NCBI RefSeq assembly: GCF_019320115.1
Contig: NC_089591.1
Coordinates: 19,632,502 to 19,696,501 of the forward strand
Direction of reading: 5' to 3'
Length of the DNA stretch: 64,000 bases
DNA from: Miscanthus floridulus
Taxonomy: Eukaryota > Streptophyta > Magnoliopsida > Poales > Poaceae
Part shown: positions 36,045-47,300 of the stretch, piece after piece
Position numbering within the stretch: position 1 is the first letter of the stretch
How the letters are laid out: each line of letters begins with the position of its first letter
The notes under the pieces: generated by a model
Told to the model about the DNA's origin: nothing
What the model saw: the letters and a program-made list of their open reading frames with translations, nothing else
The model's database searches: none
Made by a program: the position numbers and the translations under genes

Positions 36045-36117
36045 AAACCCTAGACCGCCGGCGCCCAGCCCAGCAGTGTCTCTCCACCGCCGGCGCCCAG
36101 CCCAGCAGTGTCTCGCC
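36045..36117 (+). promoter_or_regulatory. eRF3 leader: telo-box and tandem 32-bp repeat with site II-like motifs
   Basis: AAACCCTAG at 36045-36053 matches the plant telo-box. It is followed by two copies of a 32-bp unit (36054-36085 and 36086-36117) that differ by one base; each holds GCCCAGCCCAGC, whose complement includes TGGGCT, the site II core. Telo-box plus site II is a known pairing in plant genes of the translation machinery, which fits the product. The second copy ends 13 bases before the ATG. Whether this is leader or promoter depends on the transcription start, which cannot be seen. Confidence 0.55.
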
Positions 36118-36130
36118 CTCGCATCGCGGG

Positions 36131-38297
36131 ATGGAGCACGACGCGCACACCGAGGCCCCGACGCACGCCGTCCCGCCATCGGAGGACGCCACCGTCGATG
36201 ATTGGGCTCGCGACGACGCGGAGCCCATGTCCGTCGAATCTGGCGCTGCCCCCGCGGAGGTGGCTGCGGCGGATGCCGGCGCTGATGCCCCGCACGCGCC
36301 CTCGCCCTCGGCCGCGGTCGCGGCAGAAGGTTCCCTTCTCGGCCCTGCCTACCTATCTTTTGCTCGTGCTGTTGTTATACAGCTTATTTGCTTAGATCTA
36401 AGCCTATTAGGCGCCGATCAGTAGTGCTAGCACGCTCGATTACGCGTAGGGTAAGGTTTATGAGGGTCATGGTCTCGTTTTATAGGGGTTGCTGGTTTGC
36501 TGCGGCGGGAAACAGATTAGGACGATGGAGATTATGTTGTGTCAGGGATCTCTGCTAGTTCGATTGGGTGTATAATTTGTTGGAAGCGAAATTCAACTGC
36601 TAGATTTACCTGGTTTAATCCAGCTACTGTAGCCAGGTGTGAGTCAAGATTCTTGAGTGTCCGTTGTTTTTGCATGATATGCTTGTGGTTCTGTGTCCCT
36701 CTATGAGTAAGTTGACGACCATCCATAGGCCTATAGCTTGTACCGTAGCAGTTTGTGCTTCTGTTTCTTTTGTCGGTTTGTAATTGTGATTAAATGAGCC
36801 GTCCTTGAAAATGTTTTCTTTGGCTGGTCTTTTGTTGTTGCCGTGTGCTTGATCAGACAACAATTAAACCATGCATCCAAATAAATGTGCTTGATCAGAC
36901 AACATTTAAAGCGATGCATGTGCAATTTCCAAAAAAGTGGCTGATGAAGGTTATGTAAGCGCAAAGGGGAAGGGTGTTGCCTAGCTCCTAAGCACATCAG
37001 TGACCAACTTTTAGGGCACTGCTGATTTTCATGAATGAAAAATCCCTTGAGTGGGATTTTTCATTAGAGCAAGTGAGGGAACTTGTGACAAATATGGTTC
37101 GAAATTCTTATGTCTGAGATGCAATAGATGCTCCTTTACCCATGTGTGTGCACCTTGTGGTTCATGTAGACTGCCACATGCTCCTCCAAGACCCTTGTAC
37201 CTCTCATCCTCATGCAGCCACAGCTAGAACCCGGCAAATGAAAGTGCAGCTCCACTGATCTGCTTCATGTCTGGATGCTCATGTGCTAATCCTCTTATGC
37301 AACATGCCTGTCATAGACAAACATGTAAAAAACTATTCCTCCTAGTCCAACTCAATGTTCGATAAGATCAAGGTTATAAAAGAAGCTAGGCGACTAAACG
37401 TAGGTTAAACGCGAGTTTTTGTGCTTTTTTATATATTTTAATTTTATTTTATTTTTCTGGCAACACATATGGCTCAGATTAGATGCCCAACTTGAATGTC
37501 AGAAGAAATTGTAACACATTCAGGCAATTTTGATTCCAATTCTTGCAAACTTGCAAAGAAGTGGTGAAGGGACTTGCAATTTTGATCCCCGCACGTCCTG
37601 TTTCCCTTTTCACTGGCTCTTCTGTGTGCTTTTTTCCTTGCCCACCAGCCGGCACGGTCACACATAGCCCACCAAACCAGCCAGGCCGCCGCTTTTTCGC
37701 GTTTTTGCACCGCTTAAGCACTGCCCCATGCCTACACACACCGCCTAGACATGTCCAGAGTTTTATTGGATGCTCAGGTCCTAAACAAGACGCTAGGGTT
37801 CTGTTTCAGGTTTATTCGAGAGTAAACATAGGTTTAGTTAGGCTGTTTAGAACCATGGATAAGACTTATCCACTGATTCTATGTTTGCTTGCACAAAACA
37901 AGAAGAGAGTTGGCATTCTGTTCCTCAACATTTTTGTAGCGCTCCCACAGGGTAGTTCTCTGCCTTTTTTTGTTGGCTTGCATAGAAATTTTCGGATCTC
38001 TTTAGAAACCCTAATAGGTGGCCATGTTCCATTTATAAAATCTTGCGCTGACAGCACAACATATTCTTAAGTTCCTTTTTTCCATTTTTCCCGCAAGAAA
38101 ACATGGGGTGGTCCTTTGTTCTGACCATACAAAACGGTTTCTTATGCATGGGATAAATTTGGAACCTGACATAGGAGGCTCACTCCCCTTTGCATGCTTT
38201 TTGTTCCTACAATATAATTTAGGGGATCCTGGTCAGTTTAATTGCTTCTTTGCATTCGCCCATGAGTCATTTTCTCCTTTCTGAAGAAATGACTCAC

Positions 38298-38336
<39 letters not shown>

Positions 38337-41300
38337 AAGATCTCCAATCTTGGGCAAATTGTGATTCTTTAACCTAATGAATCTGACAGTGTGACCAACT
38401 GACTATGTTGAACGTCTTATTGTTCTGGCCTGGGCTTGCAAGATGGCAAGCTGTTTATGCCTGTGTTAACTTTCTTTCTCATTGATTGTGGGGCTGTAGT
38501 GGTCTGTGTTTTTAGGACAGCATATGACAACATCTTAGACTAGAGGACAACATCTAGGACAGCATCTTAGACTAGCATCTAGAGGACAGCATCTTAGACT
38601 AGCATCTTGGCATATGCTTGGCTGGCTAGCAGCCTATAAATATGTCCCTAACCCCTCGGGTTGGTATGGCATTGAGAAATAAACCAGAAAATTGTCCCAA
38701 CTCCTGGTGTCATCCTCTCTCGATGAGAGTAAGAATTCTGCTACTTCTAAGAGTGAGAATTTAACGACTAACAAGTGGTATCAGAGCCGTACTATTCTGT
38801 AGCCTGAGCATCTCCTGCTCATCTCCTCTCCCAGCCACACAATAGCCCCAGCTGCGAGCAGTAGCTCCGGCCGCTCCTGCTCACTCCTTCCCCGCAGTTT
38901 GTCTGAAGCAGCCCTCTCCCCACGCAGCAGCCCCCCGGTAGCGCGTCATGTCCGCAGGGCAGTCTCAGCGCTCGGTCGCCTCGAGCACGCGGCGTCGGCA
39001 GGAGGCCGAACTTGCCGCGGCAGAGGAACGCGAGCGAGCGGCGGCAGAGACCGCTGCGGCGGCAGCAAGGGCGTCGAGGCTGGCAGCGGCGGAGCTGGCA
39101 GTAGCCAGAGCGGAGGCGGCGAATGCAGCGCGTGCGGCGGCAGCGGAGGTCGAGGCTCTACGCGGCAGCATCAGCAGCTCCATTTCCGCTGACGACACCG
39201 CCGACGCGGACCTCGAGCTGCTAGAGAGGGAGGCAGCGTGAGCGCGGGCGGCGCAGTGGGCAGCCGCGCACGCCCACGAGCGTGGCGGCAGCCCAGACAG
39301 GCGCGGACGCGCTGGCGGCGCTCCTGGAGGAGGCGCGCACGGCAACGGTGGCGGACGGGTCGATGGAGAGCGTGGCCTTCACAGGCAGTGTGGCTCTCTC
39401 TCCCCGGATCGGTACCGACAGGTCGATGGAGAGCGCGGCCTTCACAGGCAGCGTGGCTCTCTCTCCCCGGATCGGTACCGTGGTTATCACGGGCTCCAGG
39501 CTGTTGTCAGGGACGTTGGTCCCGGCGGTGGGTGGCCTACCCTCACCAAGACCAACTACGTCGAGTGGGCTGCGGTGATGAGGGTAAAGCTCCAGGTGCG
39601 GCACATGTGGGAGGCAGTCCGATACAGCGACGTCGACTACGATCTAGATCGACGGGCGCTGGATGCCCTCATCGCTGCAGTCCCGCCTGAGATGCAGTTC
39701 TCGCTTGCCAACAAGCGGACTGCCAAGGAGGCTTGGGACGCCATCGCTGCGGCACGCATCGGCAGCGACCGCGCCCGCAAGTCCACACTGCAGGCACTTC
39801 GCAAGGAGTGGGAGAACCTGGCCTTCAAGCCAGGTGAGGACGTTGATGACTTTGCTCTCTGTCTCAACACTGTTGCAGAAGATGGTGCAGTTCGGCGATG
39901 ACACCTAAGGCGAGGAGAGAGCTGTTGAAAAGCTCTTTCGTTGCGTCCCCGAGAAGTACAAGCAGATGGCTCGCTCAATCGAGTCCCTACTGGATCTCTC
40001 CACGATGTTGATCGAGGAGGCGATAGGTCGCCTCAAGGTCGTCGACAGCGATGAGCCACAGTCTCTCTCGAGGCCCATCACCACTGGCGGGAAGCTCCTT
40101 CTCACTCGAGAGCAGTGGCTTGCCAGCCAAGGTGACCGGAAGAAGGGGGAGCCTTCTTCCGCGATAGGCAGACGCAAGCGTGGCAAGCCACGCAAGGCGC
40201 GCAGAGACGCCCAGGCCGGGGCGCGAGGACGTGCCGAGGGTGATGCCCGCGGAGGCGCATCGGGCGGCGCCGCCGGTAGGCACAAGCCGGCACGAGACGA
40301 CGCCTGCCGCAACTGCGGCCAGCTCGGCCATTGGGCCAAGGATTGCCGACAGCCACGACGCGGCCAGGCCCACGTCGCACAGGCGGCGGAGGAGGAGCCG
40401 GCTCTGTTCATGGCACATGCAAGCATTGAGCTACCTCCAACGGCACCGGCTACAGCGGCTCTCCTCCACCTCGACGAGCCAAAAGCACATGCACTCCTCG
40501 GCAACAGCTCCGGCAACGACAAGACTGACGGGTGGTGCCTCGACACTGGCGCCACCCATCACATGACTGGTCGACGGGAGTTCTTCACCGAGCTTGACTC
40601 TAGTGTCCGAGGCTCCGTCAAGTTTGGGGATGCCTCCGGCGTAGAGATCAAGGGCGTCGGCTCCGTCATCTTCACCACCGTGTCTGGTGAGCACAGGCTG
40701 CTCACCGGAGTCTACTACATCCCCGCGTTGAGGAACTCCATCATCAGCTTGGGGCAGCTGGATGAGAACGGTTCGCGCGTGGTGGTTGAGGACGGAGTCA
40801 TGAGGATTTGGGATCGTCGTCGTCGCCTTCTTGCCAAGGTATCCAGAAGCGCAAATCGACTCTACGTTCTTAACGTGCAGGTGGCACAACCCCTCTATCT
40901 CACTGCTCGTCGGGACGACGAGGCGTGGTAGTGGCACGAGCGTTTCGGGCACCTTCACTTTGAGGCCCTGAAGCGGCTCAGTGCCACGGAGATGGTGCGA
41001 GGCCTGCCGTGCCTCGACCATGTGGAGCAGCTCTGCGACGTCTGCGTGTTGAAGCAGAGGCGACTCCCCTTTCCACAGCGGGTTAGCTTTCGAGCCAAGG
41101 AGAGGCTCGAGCTTGTGCACGGGGACTTGTGTGGCCCGAGTGACACCGGCCACACCGGGAGGACGACGCTACTTCCTGCTGCTCGTCGACGACCTCTCCC
41201 GCTACATGTGGGTGATGGTCCTCGACAGCAAGGGAGAGGCTGCAGACGCCATCAGGCGCACGCAGGCTGCTGCGAAGGCGGAGTGTGGCCGCAAGCTGCG

Positions 41301-44300
41301 CGTGCTGCACACCGACAACGGCGGCGAATTCACGGCGGCTGAATTCGCGTCGTACTGCGCTGACGAGGGCATTCAGTGCCACTACTCTGCGTCGTACAGC
41401 CCGCAGCAGAACGACGTCGTCGAGCGGCGCAACCAGACAGTTGTGGGGATGGCTCGGGCCCTCCTCAAGCAGAGGGGGATGCCGGCTGTCTTCTAGGGAG
41501 AGGCGGTGGTGACGGCTGTCTACATCCTCAACCGCTCGCCTACCAAGGCGCTCGACGGCAGGACGCCGTACGAGGCTTGGCATGGGCGCAAGCCGGCGGT
41601 CTCCCACTTGCGGGTCTTTGGTTGCCTCGCGTTCGCCAAGGAGCTTGGCCACATCAGCAAGCTCGACGACAGGAGCACTCCGGGAGTGTTCATTGGCTAC
41701 GCGGAGGGCTCGAAGGCCTACCGCATCCTCGACCCGAAGATAGCGTGTGCGCACGGCGCGCGACGTTGTGTTCGACGAAGGGCGAGGATGGGCGTGGGAC
41801 AAGGCGGTGGACGACGGCTCGGCTCCGACGTACGACGACTTCACTGTCGAGTACGTCCACTTCGAGGGAGCTGGGGGAGTAGGCGGCTCTTCTTCGGCGA
41901 GCGCGTCTACCCCAGTCCCCGAGCCTCCACCGACCCCGGCGCCTGCTACTCCGACAGCACCACGCTCTCCAGCTAGGACCTCGGCTGCGATGAGTTCTTC
42001 GCCGGCTCCACCACAGCCGGCAACGCCACGCACTCCAGCACCGACAGGCACCACTCCGGGCACGCCTACTCCACCACCAGCTCGTGTCGAGCATGGCCTG
42101 GTTGAGCTCGCTACTCCGCTCTCTCACGACGAGGAGCGCGTCGACGCGTACCACGACGGTGAGCCGTTGCGGTACCGTACGATGGAGAACCTTCTCGGCG
42201 ACCAGCCGGTGCCGGGACCGGTGCCTCACGACCTGGAGGCGCAGTTGCACCTTGCGTGTGACGACGGCGAGCCTCGGTCGTTTGCAGAGGCCGAGGGACA
42301 CGCGGCATGGTGCGCCGCGATGCAGTTGGAGATGGATGCGGTTGAGAAGAACCGCACCTAGGAGCTTGCTGACCTTCCTCGTGGTCACCGCGCGATCACC
42401 CTTAAGTGGGTGTACAAGCTGAAGAGGGATGAAGCCGGTGCCATCGTCAAGCACAAGGCTCGCTTGGTGGCACGAGGTTTCGTGCAGAGGAGGGGGTCGA
42501 CTTCGATGACGCCTTTGCTCCCGTGGCACGGATGGAGTCCGTGCGACTCCTCCTTGCGCTAGCTGCCTAGGAGGGCTGGCGTGTTCATCACATGGACGTA
42601 AAGTCAGCGTTCCTTAACGGTGACTTGAAGGAGGAGGTCTACGTGCACCAGCCGCCGGGATTTGCGATCCCCGGCAAGGAGGGCAAGGTGCTCCACCTGC
42701 GCAAGGCCCTCTATGGCTTGCGGCAGGCACCGAGGGCGTGGAATGCCAAGTTGGATTCCACGCTAAAGGGGATGGGCTTCGAGCAAAGCCCGCACGAGGC
42801 GGCCATCTACCGACGGGGCAGTGGAGGTAATGCTCTGCTGGTGGGTGTCTACGTCGACGACTTGGTGATCACCGGCACCAAGGATGCGGAGGTGGCGGCA
42901 TTCAAAGAAGAGATGAAGGCCACCTTCCAGATGAGTGACCTGGGGCCTCTCTCCTTCTACCTGGGAATCGAGGTGCACCAGGATGACTCCGGGATCACGC
43001 TTCGACAGACCGCCTACGCCAAGCGCGTCGTTGAGCTAGCTGGGCTCACCGACTGCAACCCAGCTCCCACTCCGATGGAGGAGAGGCTGAAGCTGAGCCG
43101 CGACAGCACGACGGAGGAGGTGGACGCTACGCAGTACCGGCGTCTTGTGGGGAGCCTTCGCTACCTCGCCCACACACAACCGGACCTAGCATTCTCCGTC
43201 GGCTACATTAGTCGGTTCATGCAGCGACCGACAACGGAGCACCAGCAGGCTGTGAAGAGGATCATCCGCTACGTTGCGGGGACTCTCGACCACGGCCTCT
43301 ACTACCCTAGGTGCCCTGGGGCGGCACACTTCGTCGGGTACAGCGATAGCGACCACGCCGGCGACATCGACACCAGCAAGAGCACGAGCGGGATCCTCTT
43401 CTTCCTCGGCAAGTGCCTCGTTAGCTGGCAGTCGGTCAAGCAGCAGGTGGAGGCCCTGTCCAGCTGCGAGGCCGAGTACATAGCGGCCTCCACCGCTTCG
43501 ACTCGGGCGCTCTGGCTCGCTCGACTGCTTGGTAATCTCCTCGGCAGAGACACTAGAGCGGTGGAGCTCAGGGTGGACAGCAAGTCCGCTCTGGCCCTGG
43601 CAAAGAACCCCGTCTTCCATGAACGCAGCAAGCATATCCGGGTGAGGTACCACTTCATCCGAGGCTGTCTTGAGGAAGGGAGTATCAAGGCGAGCTACAT
43701 CAACACCAAGGACCGGCTTGCGGACCTGCTCACCAAGCCCCTTGGGAGGATCAAGTTCCTTGAGCTCTGCCCTAGGACTGGGATGGTTCAACTTTCCCAC
43801 AAGACGACGCACAAGACTTAGGGGGAGAATGATGGATAAGTCTGGCTGTTGTGGTCTTTGTGTTTTTAGGACAGCATAGGACAACATCTTAGACTAGAGG
43901 ACAGCATCTAGGACAACATCTTAGACTAGCATCTAGAGGACAACATCTTAGCATCTAAGACAGCATCTTAGACTAGCATCTTGGCATATGTTTGGCTGGC
44001 TAGCAGCCTATAAATATGTATCCCCAACCCCTCGGGTTGGTATGGCATTGAGAAATAAACCAGAAAATTGTCCCAACTCCTAGTGTCATCCTCTCTCGAT
44101 GAGAGTAAGAATTCTGCTACTTCCAAGAGTGAGAATTCAGCGACTAACATCCCTCTGGTCATGGATCGTTGTTTTAGAGAAATGACTGAAATGCCTTTTC
44201 ACTTAATGAGGCCAACTATTCGGATCTGCCTTTATAGTTCTCCTTTTTTGATGGAAAGTGACATGCATAATGAAATTGTTGCTATGTGCTAACCTGGACA

Positions 44301-47300
44301 TGTATTTTCAGGTGTCAAGGAAATTCAATCATCTCTTCAATCCTTGGAGCTTAAAATAAATGGTGTGTATTAAATACATCCTTGTTTATGTTTTTTAGTC
44401 CTATCATTGTCATTGAAAACCCTTTGCTAATTTTGTACCTTGCCCACCATTTCATGCAAATTTGGTAAATTACAACCTTAATTTTCCCCATGGAAATAAT
44501 ATTAACTTTTTATTGACAAGCTGATTTTCAATTTTGATTATTAATGTACTTCTTCCATTGAGCTTCAAGGAAATTTCCTAGAGAGGCTGTTGATCTGGGC
44601 CCAGGTTTTGTTGTATTTTGATGTTTCGGTATTTTCATCTGAATGATGGTTTGAACTATTGCTTCATGGTGCTGCACAGAAACTGAGTCATTTTATTATT
44701 ATAATTCCAAAATAATGGATACTGCTTGGGCCTGTAGTTTTTTCTTCTTGTTATACAGACTCTTACACGACCCTACTTTTCTATCGGTGCAGTTGCTACT
44801 CAAGAAGATGCTCATGTGGTTGAAGACGATGTAGATCAAACAAAAAGACACTTGAATGTGGTTTTCATTGGCCATGTTGGTAAGTTCAATTTTATTGTTA
44901 GCTAGGTTGGTGCTTACAGAATACGTAATTGATTGATGTGATCCTGTGTAATTGTTGTCTGTGTCTGATGTATGATAGTGTAATGGGGTTAACTATTAAA
45001 TGGTGGAAAAATTTGGTTCGTGCGAGAATTTAGCTGTTCTTTGGTGGTTCATAATTGGATGTAAATATCTTGATACTTTGAAACTGAGATGGGGCCATTT
45101 TATCATATTTAATGCTTCCATGGTCAGTGGAGATTGAAAGACAAAGATCTCTATTTTCCATGTAATTGATATTTTCATCTGGATTCTTAAAATATTTTCC
45201 TTGCAAACTCTCATTAGTTACAGGCCAAAAGATTGTAGTACAATCAACTTAATCTGAATCCATCAAAATAACAAGATGACATTGAATCTATGTTTACATG
45301 GAAAAATCAGTTCATTGATTGTTTTGACTCTAGTTTACAATTTTAAAAATCTGTTTTCTATCTATGTGTTTTTTGTTGTTCAATATATGACATACTTTTT
45401 AATTCTTGATCAGTTGATTCACTGTAGGAAACATTTGAATTTCTTATTGGAGTTTTATGCTAGTTTTCTTTTTTGCTTGTGCCTATTCCTTTAAGCCCTA
45501 AATAAATCTTCTGATGTTTAATGGGAACGTGCAATTTTCATAGTGCGCACTGCCAGCAGGGCTCGCCATTAGCTAAATGTCAAGAGGTCATCATGAATTA
45601 GTAAATTTCCAGTGGTCTAGTATCCTTTCTCCTAAACGCTACGCAGAGTCACCGCCTAGAGAACGCCTAGTGTCTTTTGTATCCTTGTACGTCACCTACT
45701 GCTGAAAAGTTTGAACTGAAGTGTTTATAAAGGGTATTAGAGTAAAAGGTCGCTTTAATTGATTTGCAGCAGCTGAACTACAGTAATCAGTAATAACTCA
45801 ACAGTCCACTTTATGGCTCATGTTTCCAGCTTGTACTTCCCTTCTGCCATGACATATTTCCTCTTCCCTCAGCCTTGAATGCTTCAAGATGGAAGCTTTT
45901 GCTTCTCTTTCTGATCATTATGGCCCTGTTTCGTAGAGCTCTAACTCTATTGAAACTGGAAAGGGTTCTGAGCAAGTTGGCTGAGTTTTTTTTTACACTG
46001 ATTGGCTTTTCCAAGTATCAGTAGTTGATATATCTGCTTAGAATTCTTTGCTTTTAGCTTCTTCTGTCTTGCTCCAATTATATTTTTCTATTGTCTGCTT
46101 ATTGTTCTTGACTGGCATATTTAAGAATCACAATAGTTGTGGTTTATTTCATGGCTGCTTCCATTTGTTAAAGGTCATAAATAAATGTGTTAATATTAAC
46201 TTCATTGTTGCATGGATCCAGATGCTGGAAAATCAACTACTGGAGGACAAATATTGTTTTTGAGTGGTCAAGTTGATGATAGGACCATCCAGAAATATGA
46301 GAAGGAAGCAAAGGATAAAAGCCGAGAAAGCTGGTGAGTAGTTCATTTTTGTTGCAAATAAGTCTTGAGGCTCGTGTGGCTATTTGCAAAATTGAGTATT
46401 TGACTTTTAACCATGATGCATTTTGAAATCAGGAGACATGTTTATATTGCTGATAAAATAGATGCTACTTTTTGTGTCTGCTTCTGTTTCATTACAAGCA
46501 TGCTACTGTACTGATTTTTTCCTAGGTTCCTCTTTTTCTTCTCACGTTTTTTTAATTATCTTGTGTAGTGTGAACAGTTATATATGAAAATGTCCTTAGA
46601 ATGAACCTACATATACTTAGTGTGAACAGTTATATATGAAAATGTCCTTAGAATGAACCTACATATACTTATTGTTGCATTGAATTGTAAATAACTATTG
46701 CATATTCTTGCCTTCGCTATAAGTGTGGCTATTTACTTTTTATAGCGTGGAAAACATTCCCTATTTGACTTATAAAGGAGCAGGTAAAGATTATTTGACA
46801 ATGCTGTCTACTGGGGACAAACACTTCCTATGAATGAATGAAAAAATTCGATAAAAATGCATGTACTGATGAGATATGCTTTGAATATCTACAATTGCTA
46901 GACAAGGGAAGCATGGTAATACTGTGTAGTTCTGGTAAACTGAGAGCATAGGAAACTAGAGAGTTTTTGGTTTATCACTATTTATTATCTTAACCTCCTT
47001 GTTCTTCGTAAAGAAACTAGAGCACCGTGTGTGAAATTGTATAACTGCTGTTACGTTAAACATCAGATGCACTTGTTTGTATGGTATAATCTAGACCACC
47101 GTATTCTTCAACCATATGCGTGACTGATATTATAAGGATTTCAGGGAATGAACTTAATGGTAATCTTAATTCAGGATTGTTGATTTGTTTGTTCCCTTAT
47201 ATCATTTCATGTAGCCTTTGTCTGCAGTTTTTGTTTTTCCTTTCTACATTTTTTTCCACACCGGTAACAACCGAATTTCATTACGAAATTACAAAGTTCA

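Larger units (their letters stand above)
38483..44149 (+). mobile_element. Ty1/copia retrotransposon in eRF3 intron 1, same strand as the gene
   Basis: Two short LTRs (about 38483-38773 and 43830-44149) flank a methionine-tRNA primer site (TGGTATCAGAGCC at 38776-38788), gag, and pol in the copia order protease, integrase, RT, RNase H. A purine-rich AGGGGGAGAATGATGG precedes the 3' LTR. No convincing target duplication was found, because the exact left edge is uncertain. It is 5.7 kb of the 8-kb intron and is GC-rich relative to the intron. Few stops break pol, so it looks younger than the gypsy elements here, yet not functional. Confidence 0.85.

Noticed and set aside
37365..37760. Possible second hAT-like element in eRF3 intron 1 (AGGCGAC near 37389, CGCCTAG near 37742)
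   Set aside because: The ends do not form a convincing inverted repeat and no 8-bp duplication was found.
41083..42063. 326-codon minus-strand open frame
   Set aside because: It is the antisense of copia integrase, whose sense strand carries recognisable catalytic motifs; the GC-rich codon usage keeps the opposite strand open.
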